13,985 bases of DNA from Candidatus Poseidoniaceae archaeon (lineage in GTDB: Archaea > Thermoplasmatota > Poseidoniia > Poseidoniales > Poseidoniaceae), in NCBI GenBank assembly GCA_029250305.1, contig JAQXFM010000338.1, forward strand, positions 1-13,985, read 5' to 3'. Each line of letters opens with the position of its first letter. Position 1 is the first letter of the stretch. A program made the translations under genes and the position numbers. The notes beneath the pieces are model-generated. The model saw only the letters and a list, made by a program, of their open reading frames with translations, was not told where the DNA came from and did not search any database. This document shows, piece after piece, positions 5,705 through 12,615 of the stretch.

Positions 5705-8221
5705 TTATTCAAGTCGATGAGCAAATGAGCGAGCGTAGAGGAGGGCACCAACCTCTTCATTCCCTTGTTGTAGGGCTTCGATTCCAATTCGTGGCCATGC
5801 TTCAACTGGGCGAGCAAGCCATCCCACAAGCGGGTGGGTTCGCCCGTAATGAACGGGTTCTTGACGCGCGACTGTCGCAAGCATGTCGTGCACATCGAGG
5901 AGCGATGGTTTACCAACGCCGTCTTCGATCAGGTGAATCTGGAGCACATCTTCGAGCGCAAGCATGCCCACCGGATGTTGTATCGGAAGTCCAGGTAAGC
6001 CACTTCGTTCCCCAGGTGGGCGTGCGATGAGGGCGGGCCAAGCGATGTCTTGGTCCCTCAACCACCTTCGACCCGAACTCGATGAGAGTTGTATGAGAAG
6101 CCAATCACCAGCCCAAACTGACCACCATACCGTTGGTAACGTTCCCATGAGCGTTCGCAGGCTATCAGGTGACATTGGTTCATTGTGCTCGATCATCCCA
6201 ACTGCCGTACCCCATGCATGGAGCATCGCCCCTCGAGGTTGATCCGGCGCTGCGTTCAAGCACATTTGCATGCAAGCCTGGTTCCGCTCATTGAGTGGTG
6301 AGCCTTGGGGGAACAGAGCCTCGAGCACTTGCGTGACTGCATGCGGCTCTTGCAACCACAGTTCACATGACCGCTCGATCATCGGTTGGAACTCATCGGG
6401 CAAATGTTGTGATGTCAGAAGGACTGCAGCACTCATCCAAGTGTTCAATTGTTCATCCTCAAGGTATGCTTCGTAGTTGAGGACGGATTGAATGTTATGT
6501 GTAAAACGCTGGCGCACTTTGTCAAGCGCTTGATTGGCCCATGAGAGGGAGGCGACTGGCATCGCACGAATGAGGGTGGAACTCTCACACGCATCGATTG
6601 GTAACAAATCAGCCCAACCTGTTGGGAGCACATTGCGCAATCGAATCCACCTGCTGCTTCGCTCACTGTCAGGGGTGCCAATCCATGAGGCAAGGGGGAA
6701 GGAAGTCTCAACTTGGTTGGCCCACCGTTCGTCGCCTTTGGGATACAGGGACAAAGCGTGCCAGATGGTGGCTCGTTGCTCGAGTGAAGATGTGATTGTG
6801 GTGAAACCCTCATGGTCGTATGCTTCGTCGTTTTTCGCTCTTAGCATTTCAGAAGCGGTGGTTGGTATTCGCTCGTGGACCGCTGCAATACGGGAATCTC
6901 GATTTGATTCCTGCAACTTCACTGATAATCTTTTTCCTCGGCCTAAGTGGAGCGATACGACCCCTAACTCGCCAGATGTTCTCAACGCTGCAGCGGAATA
7001 GGCAAGCCTTTGCGGTTCTCCGCTTGAGGTCAACAGCAATCTGCAGCGTTGGGAGGCAAGGAGTTCTTCAAGCAAGGTTCTGTTGGCTTCGACTTGATGC
7101 TCCCATTCGACAACGCATTCACGATTTGTGTCTGCGAGGTACCATTCGATCAAAGCGCTGGCTCCCTCGCTTGTGGTGCCGGAGAAATTGATGTTCGACA
7201 ACACTTCGCCCAGTGTCCAGTTCGCCTTTCCAAAGTCGGATAAGAGCGCTCGTTGAATGGCAATAGAGGGAGGTGTTGAACCTTTGTCAATCAAATACCT
7301 GCACAAATCTTGAAATTTATTTTCCAGTTTGACATTCGCCAGCCTTGGATGTTTTCTTCGCAGCCAGTACCACAATGCTTCCAGTGGTAAGGTTCGTTCC
7401 CCGCTTGATTGCCGAATGTGTTCGAACACAAGGGCTTCCTCTGACAACGCTTCAAGGGCCATTTTCCGACCAACCTTCGAAGAAAGATGGCCATGGATGG
7501 ACATCGGCGGGCGGATGTTGACCCTATTTCCAATTGTGTGGCCGAGGGTGTGCTTGCCATAATTGAGGGCGAGGTCAGCAGCATCGGTGTTTTTTCCGGT
7601 TTCGAACCACGAACCCGGTGCCATGCTCCATTGTGTGGTTGCATCGATGAGTTTGGCATGAACCACACAGATCGCAGGTGGACGTGTTGACCAATCTGTG
7701 AGGGTGCCGAGGTCCATGGTCGGTGGTGCAACCGTAGGTTCCAATGTGGCGAGGTCGTACCATCGGGTCGAATCCGTGCGAACGACAGCCCAAGACCCCC
7801 CTCTGTTTCCATTGGAGTCATATCCAGTTGTCATCGTGGTTTGAACACCCTGTGGAGGCAGGTAAATCAGTTCAGATAGCAACGGTTTGACATAACCAAG
7901 CAAGACATGTTGGCCATCGTGACCCAGCAAGACTCCATCAGCCTGAGGGGGTGCATTGAGCGGCGCATCCTTCAGCCTTGCAAGCGCATCAAGCTCCAAT
8001 CGTAGCCTTCCCTGCTCGGTGATGAAGTGCAACGCACCTCGAATACCGGTTTGATCTTCGCGCAGGACATCGTCACGTTCCCTCAATTGGCGGAGCGCAA
8101 GAGAGGCGTGTGGCATTTGCAAGGCCAATGCCCCGGCAATATCGGACACTGTGCCGCCTCCATCAAGCAACCAATTCAGCACTCGCCGTTGGTAATTGCT
8201 TCGAATGCGGCCTTTCGACAC
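5705..8221 (-). CDS. Large orphan protein with N-terminal winged helix
   Basis: This 838-residue protein is not recognised as a whole. Residues about 9-80 form a MarR/ArsR-like winged helix-turn-helix: a first helix in YQRRVLNWLLDGGG, a turn at TVSDIAGALALQ, a recognition helix in MPHASLALRQLRERDDVL, and a wing closing with HFITEQGRLRLE. The remaining ~750 residues look soluble and largely helical, rich in Trp, Arg, Leu and Glu. No Walker, nuclease, protease or membrane motif was found. The N-terminus suggests DNA binding, and the rest may sense a ligand or hold a partner; that is inference. Start: GTG 8221 is chosen because AAGGTGA lies about 6 nt upstream. The adjacent TTG at 8224 is only 3 nt from it and follows a stop by one codon. 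The gene is divergent from the small winged-helix gene and has a TATA-like box at 8300-8309. Confidence 0.8.
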   Translation of the reverse strand: MSKGRIRSNYQRRVLNWLLDGGGTVSDIAGALALQMPHASLALRQLRERDDVLREDQTGIRGALHFITEQGRLRLELDALARLKDAPLNAPPQADGVLLGHDGQHVLLGYVKPLLSELIYLPPQGVQTTMTTGYDSNGNRGGSWAVVRTDSTRWYDLATLEPTVAPPTMDLGTLTDWSTRPPAICVVHAKLIDATTQWSMAPGSWFETGKNTDAADLALNYGKHTLGHTIGNRVNIRPPMSIHGHLSSKVGRKMALEALSEEALVFEHIRQSSGERTLPLEALWYWLRRKHPRLANVKLENKFQDLCRYLIDKGSTPPSIAIQRALLSDFGKANWTLGEVLSNINFSGTTSEGASALIEWYLADTNRECVVEWEHQVEANRTLLEELLASQRCRLLLTSSGEPQRLAYSAAALRTSGELGVVSLHLGRGKRLSVKLQESNRDSRIAAVHERIPTTASEMLRAKNDEAYDHEGFTTITSSLEQRATIWHALSLYPKGDERWANQVETSFPLASWIGTPDSERSSRWIRLRNVLPTGWADLLPIDACESSTLIRAMPVASLSWANQALDKVRQRFTHNIQSVLNYEAYLEDEQLNTWMSAAVLLTSQHLPDEFQPMIERSCELWLQEPHAVTQVLEALFPQGSPLNERNQACMQMCLNAAPDQPRGAMLHAWGTAVGMIEHNEPMSPDSLRTLMGTLPTVWWSVWAGDWLLIQLSSSSGRRWLRDQDIAWPALIARPPGERSGLPGLPIQHPVGMLALEDVLQIHLIEDGVGKPSLLDVHDMLATVARQEPVHYGRTHPLVGWLARPVEAWPRIGIEALQQGNEEVGALLYARSFAHRLE

Positions 8222-8299
8222 CAAGAGTCACCTTGTCTCGTTGGTTCGGGTTAGCGTTGATAAATCTTTCACATGATTGCCACAAGTAGTTACATTTAG

Positions 8300-8309
8300 T
8301 TATATATTT
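8300..8309 (-). promoter_or_regulatory. TATA-like box for the 838-residue protein gene
   Basis: On the minus strand the sequence reads AAATATATAA, the best TATA-like element in this intergenic region. A start about 26 bp downstream would leave a leader near 55 nt ending in the AAGGTGA Shine-Dalgarno. The 273 bp between the two divergent start codons are otherwise unassigned, apart from the plus-strand promoter elements listed separately. Confidence 0.5.
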
Positions 8310-8400
8310 CCATTGGAGATGTGACTTTTTACTTACATTGCCCTCCGGCGTGGCCCAAATTCTACCCTGAAATGGTCATCAACGGTAACCAAGAACCTTT

Positions 8401-8420
8401 CTCCGGAGGAATGGTTATAT
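8401..8420 (+). promoter_or_regulatory. Palindrome CTCCGGAG next to TATA-like box of the small winged-helix gene
   Basis: The perfect 8-bp palindrome CTCCGGAG (8401-8408) lies 6 bp upstream of TTATAT (8415-8420). The TATA-like box would start transcription near 8444 and leave a leader of about 50 nt carrying a strong GGAGG Shine-Dalgarno. A palindrome beside a TATA box is a plausible operator, perhaps for one of the flanking winged-helix proteins. Motifs are seen; binding is inferred. Confidence 0.4.
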
Positions 8421-8494
8421 GAGCGGCCTCGTTCATCTGTAGCAGTGGCACCCACCATCACTGGGAAAGTGCCTCATGACAGGAGGAAAAACGC

Positions 8495-8821
8495 ATGAAA
8501 ACAACCCGAATCAGAGAGAAGATCAAGAAATTCCTAGGCGACCGACCGCGTAACACGGCCGAAATCCTGGAACACATCAACAGCACCATGCGACACGGAA
8601 CCACCAGTCAACAGCTCGGTAACGTGCTCTCGAAGGACAAAGACATCGTGAAGGTCGGCTACATCAAGCGCTCCGGCATTCTCTCTGGCGGCTACGACAT
8701 CTGTGAATGGGCCACCCGCAACTGGGTTTCCACCAACTGCCCTGGTTGGGAAGAAGGCACACCAATCATCATCGATAATGATGGAAACGTCACCACTGGC
8801 GCTTCCAACAACCGTCTTTGA
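8495..8821 (+). CDS. Small winged helix-turn-helix protein
   Basis: This 108-residue basic protein is probably a DNA-binding protein. Residues about 5-70 fit a winged helix: helix 1 TRIREKIKKFLGDRP, a turn entering NTAEILEHINSTMRHG, a recognition helix TTSQQLGNVLSKDKDIV, and a wing KVGYIKRSGILSGGYDICEW. The tail (about 76-108) is more acidic and polar, with WVSTNCPGWEEGTP and DNDGNVTTG. No ligand-binding or enzymatic domain is present, so it may be a local regulator or a chromatin-type protein. ATG 8495 is well supported by AGGAGG about 8 nt upstream. It is divergent from the 838-residue winged-helix gene and is followed by S-adenosylhomocysteinase after about 100 bp without a clear terminator, so some read-through is possible. 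The exact family is not identified. Confidence 0.82.
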   Translation: MKTTRIREKIKKFLGDRPRNTAEILEHINSTMRHGTTSQQLGNVLSKDKDIVKVGYIKRSGILSGGYDICEWATRNWVSTNCPGWEEGTPIIIDNDGNVTTGASNNRL

Positions 8822-8923
8822 TTGCTTCTGGCAATGCTTTGAACCGTTCCCTGTTGGGGCTGCTACGATCGCTCATGCCGTTCGTACGATAGACTTCAAA
8901 TGGGGCGAACATGTCGCATTGGC

Positions 8924-10198
8924 ATGGAAGGCTTAGATGCAACCGAAACCTACACCGTTCGTGACATGAAATTGGCTGATGAAGGCGCCCTGCGCGTCGA
9001 TTGGGCCCGTGCTCGAATGCCGGTGCTTGCCAAACTCAAGGAAGAAGCAGAGCGCACGAAGCCGCTTGCTGGCATGCGAGTGGCCGGATGCCTTCATGTC
9101 ACCAAAGAAACTGCAGTGTTGGTCGAAGCGATCGGGGCAGCAGGCGCCGAAATTTCCTGGTCGGGTTGCAACCCACTCTCAACGCAAGACAGCGTTGCAG
9201 CCTACCTCGCACGGGAGGGCTTCTCCGTCCACGCATGGCACGGACAATCTCACGAGGATTTCTACTGGTGCATCGACCGAACCCTCGAATTCAAACCTAC
9301 GCTCACGCTTGACGATGGTGCGGATCTCATCGTCCGTGTCCACGGCGACAAATCAGAATACGCAGAGGGCGTGATTGGCGGAACAGAAGAGACAACAACC
9401 GGTGTTCACCGCTTGCGAGCAATGGGTGCTGCTGGTGACCTTCGCTATCCCGTGATTGCAGTGAACGACGCTGTGACCAAGTGGGACTTCGACAATGTCT
9501 ACGGCACAGGGCAATCCACCATCGACGGTATCCTTCGGGCCACATCCGTTCTTCTTGCTGGCAAAACGTTTGTTGTTGCTGGTTTCGGACACTGTGGTAG
9601 CGGTGTTGCAATGCGAGCACGCGGCATGGGTGCAAACGTCATCATCACCGAAGTAGACCCACTCCCAGCACTCCGGGCTGTCATGGAAGGCTACCGAGTT
9701 ATGACCATGGATGAGGCTGCAAAAGTCGGCGACATCTTCTGCACGGCAACCGGAATGGAAGACGTCATTGTTGGACGTCACTTCGAATCCATGAAGGACG
9801 GGGCAATCATTGCCAACACCGGACACTACGACTGTGAAATCAAAATCACTGACCTCGAAGAACTCTCCAGTTCGGTTCGAACAATTCGTCCGGACAACGA
9901 AGAATTCCTCATGCCAGATGGCCGTCGAGTGTTCTTACTTGCACGTGGCCGCTTGGTCAACCTCGCTGCTGCTGAAGGCCACCCATCCGAAGTGATGGAC
10001 ATGTCCTTTGCGAACCAGTTCCTCTCTTTGTGCCGATTGGCAAAGGAAGGTGCATCGATGGACAACGCTGTTTACGACATCACAACCGAGCAAGATCAAG
10101 ATTTGGCAACGACCAAACTTGAGACCCTTGGTTTCAGCATCGATGTTCTTACAGATGCTCAGCTTGCCTACCTTGATGATTACACCGTCGGTACATGA
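8924..10198 (+). CDS. ahcY: S-adenosyl-L-homocysteine hydrolase (adenosylhomocysteinase)
   Basis: The enzyme reversibly splits S-adenosylhomocysteine to adenosine and homocysteine with bound NAD, keeping methyltransferases from product inhibition. Key residues are visible: His58 in CLHVTKETAVLVE, Asp131 in LDDGADL, Glu156 in GGTEETTTGVHRL, and Lys186 and Asp190 in NDAVTKWDFDN. The NAD-binding loop VVAGFGHCGSGV lies at about 217-228, and NTGHYDCEI follows near 298. At 424 residues it ends in YLDDYTVGT and lacks the C-terminal KPDHYRY-like tail that completes the cofactor site in human and many bacterial enzymes, as in other archaeal forms. Archaeal relatives can prefer S-inosylhomocysteine, which cannot be excluded. 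ATG 8924 is preferred over ATG 8900 because the family begins near YTVRDMKLAD; neither start has a good Shine-Dalgarno. Confidence 0.95.
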   Translation: MEGLDATETYTVRDMKLADEGALRVDWARARMPVLAKLKEEAERTKPLAGMRVAGCLHVTKETAVLVEAIGAAGAEISWSGCNPLSTQDSVAAYLAREGFSVHAWHGQSHEDFYWCIDRTLEFKPTLTLDDGADLIVRVHGDKSEYAEGVIGGTEETTTGVHRLRAMGAAGDLRYPVIAVNDAVTKWDFDNVYGTGQSTIDGILRATSVLLAGKTFVVAGFGHCGSGVAMRARGMGANVIITEVDPLPALRAVMEGYRVMTMDEAAKVGDIFCTATGMEDVIVGRHFESMKDGAIIANTGHYDCEIKITDLEELSSSVRTIRPDNEEFLMPDGRRVFLLARGRLVNLAAAEGHPSEVMDMSFANQFLSLCRLAKEGASMDNAVYDITTEQDQDLATTKLETLGFSIDVLTDAQLAYLDDYTVGT

Positions 10199-10257
10199 CC
10201 ACAACCTCCGCACGAACGAAGGTGAAAGCATCGTAGACCGGTGATTCTGGAGAAGGG

Positions 10258-10272
10258 TTGAAAATTAAAAGG
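10258..10272 (+). promoter_or_regulatory. AT-rich promoter-like box before the aminotransferase gene
   Basis: TTGAAAATTAAAAGG is the only AT-rich element in the 101 bp between S-adenosylhomocysteinase and the aminotransferase. Centred about 35 bp before ATG 10300, it would give a short leader containing the GGAAGGGAG Shine-Dalgarno at 10287-10295. The match to a TATA consensus is imperfect. Confidence 0.35.
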
Positions 10273-10299
10273 CACGAGGCAATAACGGAAGGGAGAACC

Positions 10300-11541
10300 A
10301 TGGAATCAACCAATCAGTCTCGAAAACTCGTCATCGAAGGCGGAGAGCAAATCGTTGATTTCGACAACAAGGCCTTCAAACCCATTCCACAGGCAGGAAT
10401 CGATTTAGCAGTGCAGGCGATGAATGCGGGGGTCATGTACCGTTACCAACCAAAGACAAAGGAAACTTCGCTCACTGCTACCCTTGAACACAACTTTTCA
10501 AAGTACATGGGTGTAAAACACACTGTCGGAACGAACTCATGCGGTTCTGCAATGTACATTGCACTCAACATTGTTGGCGTTCAGCCTGGGGATAAAGTGC
10601 TCTCAAATGCTTTCACTTTCCATGCAGTCCCAAGCGTCATTCAACACGCTCGTGGGGTGCCTGTGCTCGTCGAAAGCAACCGTGAATGGGGCATGGATGC
10701 AGCAGATTTAGATAAAAAAGCTTCAGAAACAGGAGCCAAGGTCTTGCTGATGTCGTACATGCGAGGGCATGTTCCTGATATGGATGCAATCATGTCAGTT
10801 GTGGAGAAACATAATCTGATTCTGATTGAAGATTGTGCTCACGCCTACGCAACCCTTTGGAACGGCCAACTGCTCGGTACCTTTGGCCAAATTGGGTGCT
10901 TCTCCACGCAATCCTCGAAGGGCTTGAGTGCGGGTGAAGGCGGTCTCTTCATCACCAATGATGATGAACACGCAGCGAAGGCTGTGTTGTATGCAGGGTC
11001 CTATGAGCGATTGTGGACAAAGCATTACGATTTAGACGCAGATATCATGGATCGCTTGCAAAACCAAGTTCCTGGCTACTCCATGCGCATGCAAGAAGTC
11101 ACGGCCGCCATGCTGACGCCACAGATAGAGCGACTTCCAACCATCAAAAAAATTCACGTCGAAAACTGGGACCTTCTCTATTCATTGATTAACGCTCACC
11201 CACACATCGAGATACCAAAGCCTCTCCCACAGGTCGATCCGTTTTGTGACACGATGCAATTTCACCTCGTCGGTCTTTCCCGCGATCGTGCTGACCAGTT
11301 CATTGATTTAATGAAGCAGGAAGGCATACCAATGCAAATTTTCGGCGCACGACGAAACGCCCGTGATTACCGTCAATGGGAATACATTCAGGCCCACCAA
11401 GAGGAACTCAAGGCAACAATCGCCAACATCGAGTTTGCTTGTGATCTCTCCATGCAACCGCACCTCACTCAAGAGAACATCCGGACGATGGCGAACGTGA
11501 TCTTCGATGTTTTGAACTACATCAATGCTCAAGAGGCGTGA
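10300..11541 (+). CDS. DegT/DnrJ/EryC1/StrS family PLP-dependent aminotransferase
   Basis: This 413-residue protein matches the sugar aminotransferase family, which makes amino sugars from nucleotide-linked keto-sugars. The Schiff-base lysine is Lys207 in FSTQSSKGLSAGEGG. Asp178 and His181 in LIEDCAHA contact the PLP ring, GTNSCGSAM (77-85) holds the phosphate, and YSMRMQEVTAAMLTPQIERL (260-279) is the usual subunit-interface helix. Typical family members have SF..K.LT.GEGG; the first residues here are CFSTQSSKGLSAGEGG, a mild variation. The substrate cannot be told from sequence, and some members act on cyclitols or aminobenzoate precursors. ATG 10300 is chosen for its GGAAGGGAG Shine-Dalgarno, over an in-frame TTG at 10258 that overlaps the AT-rich box. 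A T-tract follows the gene, and the next gene has its own TATA-like box. Confidence 0.92.
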   Translation: MESTNQSRKLVIEGGEQIVDFDNKAFKPIPQAGIDLAVQAMNAGVMYRYQPKTKETSLTATLEHNFSKYMGVKHTVGTNSCGSAMYIALNIVGVQPGDKVLSNAFTFHAVPSVIQHARGVPVLVESNREWGMDAADLDKKASETGAKVLLMSYMRGHVPDMDAIMSVVEKHNLILIEDCAHAYATLWNGQLLGTFGQIGCFSTQSSKGLSAGEGGLFITNDDEHAAKAVLYAGSYERLWTKHYDLDADIMDRLQNQVPGYSMRMQEVTAAMLTPQIERLPTIKKIHVENWDLLYSLINAHPHIEIPKPLPQVDPFCDTMQFHLVGLSRDRADQFIDLMKQEGIPMQIFGARRNARDYRQWEYIQAHQEELKATIANIEFACDLSMQPHLTQENIRTMANVIFDVLNYINAQEA

Positions 11542-11557
11542 ACAGCACTTGGCCTGG

Positions 11558-11567
11558 TTTTGTTTTT
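11558..11567 (+). terminator. T-tract after aminotransferase gene
   Basis: TTTTGTTTTT begins 17 bp after the stop codon at 11541. Archaeal RNA polymerase terminates at such T-tracts. No hairpin precedes it. Its location between a gene end and a fresh TATA-like box supports termination. Confidence 0.5.
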
Positions 11568-11579
11568 AGCGAATACGAT

Positions 11580-11588
11580 GTTATATTT
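11580..11588 (+). promoter_or_regulatory. TATA-like box for the ATP-grasp gene
   Basis: GTTATATTT is centred about 49 bp before ATG 11633. The transcript would start near 11610 and carry a leader of about 20 nt with GGGGG just before the start codon. This suggests the ATP-grasp gene is transcribed independently of the aminotransferase gene. Confidence 0.5.
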
Positions 11589-11632
11589 GACGGGGAGCGA
11601 AGGCTAAAGTCGATGCCACCCTACGGGGGTTA

Positions 11633-12541
11633 ATGGCCGATTTGCTCCCGGGCGGTGTCTCTCCTTGGCATGTATTGGATGAGACAAAATCGGGCCATTA
11701 CAGCCAACTCCAACTAAAGCGGTGCATTGAGGACCGAAATCCGCTTCTCATCAAAATGGAGGATAAATTCGCCTCAAGGGAACTCGTTGAATCCAAGGGT
11801 GTTTGCAATGTCACGGAATTACATCATTGGTCCGAGGACGTAAAGATTGATTGGGACAACCTTCCAGATCGCTGCGTTATCAAGACCAATCATTGGTCGG
11901 GTGATGCCCTGTTCATCATGGATAACGGGGAAGTGCCTCTGGCAAATGTCCCGCGAAAACTGAAGCTGTTTTCACGTACAGGTAATCGCTACCGTGTGAT
12001 TAGGAATTGGCGTGACCAAAACGGAGGCCTGTGGCCAAAGTGGCGTATTGAACGCTCCCTGCGTTGGTGTTTAAGGCAGGAATTTCACACACCGCTAGAA
12101 TGGGGGGCAGCGAACATTCAACCTCGTGGCGTTCTAATTGAGGAATTGTTGACTGACCAAGGCCGGCTACCCAACGATTGGAAAGTTCATGTGTTCCATG
12201 GCAAAGCGGGCTTCATCCAGTACGATACAGGCCGTATGACCTCGCATTCGCAATCCATCTACACCTTGGAAGGTCAGCGTATTCACCAGACCAATGGACG
12301 ATGGAGCGAGCAACACACGCCTGATGAGATCGTTTCGATTCTCGGTAAAGAGGGAATGGATGAATTAGTTCACATTGCTGAACGCCTTGCAGAGGACATT
12401 GATTACACACGTGTTGACATGTATTTGTGCGATGGGAAATGGTATTTCGGTGAGTTCACCAACTACCACAACTCATGCCATCCACAGTCGATCGAATGGG
12501 AGGAACTCGGTGGCGATTTGTGGTTGCAGGGTTCGTCTTAA
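11633..12541 (+). CDS. TupA-like ATP-grasp protein
   Basis: This 302-residue protein resembles TupA-like ATP-grasp enzymes, named for teichuronopeptide synthesis and often found in polysaccharide clusters, where they are thought to form amide bonds using ATP. Signs are LLIKMEDKFASRELVESKG (38-56), matching the family's DK..VR.YV start; CVIKTNHWSGD (81-91) as the nucleotide-binding strand and glycine loop; NDWKVHVFHGKAGFIQ (181-196), equivalent to the PxDYKFxCFNG motif; and VDMYLCDGKWYFGEFTNY (261-278), with Glu274 as likely metal ligand. No signal peptide or membrane segment is visible. It lies 91 bp behind a sugar aminotransferase, so it could add an acyl or aminoacyl group to the amino sugar that enzyme makes; that is inference. 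ATG 11633 has GGGGG directly upstream. The gene ends 74 bp from the convergent aldolase gene. Confidence 0.82.
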   Translation: MADLLPGGVSPWHVLDETKSGHYSQLQLKRCIEDRNPLLIKMEDKFASRELVESKGVCNVTELHHWSEDVKIDWDNLPDRCVIKTNHWSGDALFIMDNGEVPLANVPRKLKLFSRTGNRYRVIRNWRDQNGGLWPKWRIERSLRWCLRQEFHTPLEWGAANIQPRGVLIEELLTDQGRLPNDWKVHVFHGKAGFIQYDTGRMTSHSQSIYTLEGQRIHQTNGRWSEQHTPDEIVSILGKEGMDELVHIAERLAEDIDYTRVDMYLCDGKWYFGEFTNYHNSCHPQSIEWEELGGDLWLQGSS

Positions 12542-12587
12542 TTCACGAATCAATCTAAACCACTGTCGCAGGACGCTAAACATCCAC

Positions 12588-12599
12588 CCCGAATTCGGG
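12588..12599. repeat. Perfect 12-bp palindrome in convergent intergenic region
   Basis: CCCGAATTCGGG lies in the 74 bp between the convergent stop codons of the ATP-grasp and aldolase genes. As RNA it could fold with a 4-bp GC stem and an AAUU loop in either direction. No T-run follows on either strand, so it is not a convincing terminator alone. The rest of the gap shows nothing. Confidence 0.45.
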
Positions 12600-12615
12600 A
12601 GTAGGCACAATCCGC

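Noticed and set aside
8900..8923. Upstream ATG 8900 as start of S-adenosylhomocysteinase
   Set aside because: It adds eight residues (MGRTCRIG) not expected in the family and has no Shine-Dalgarno. ATG 8924 fits family length better, though it is not certain.
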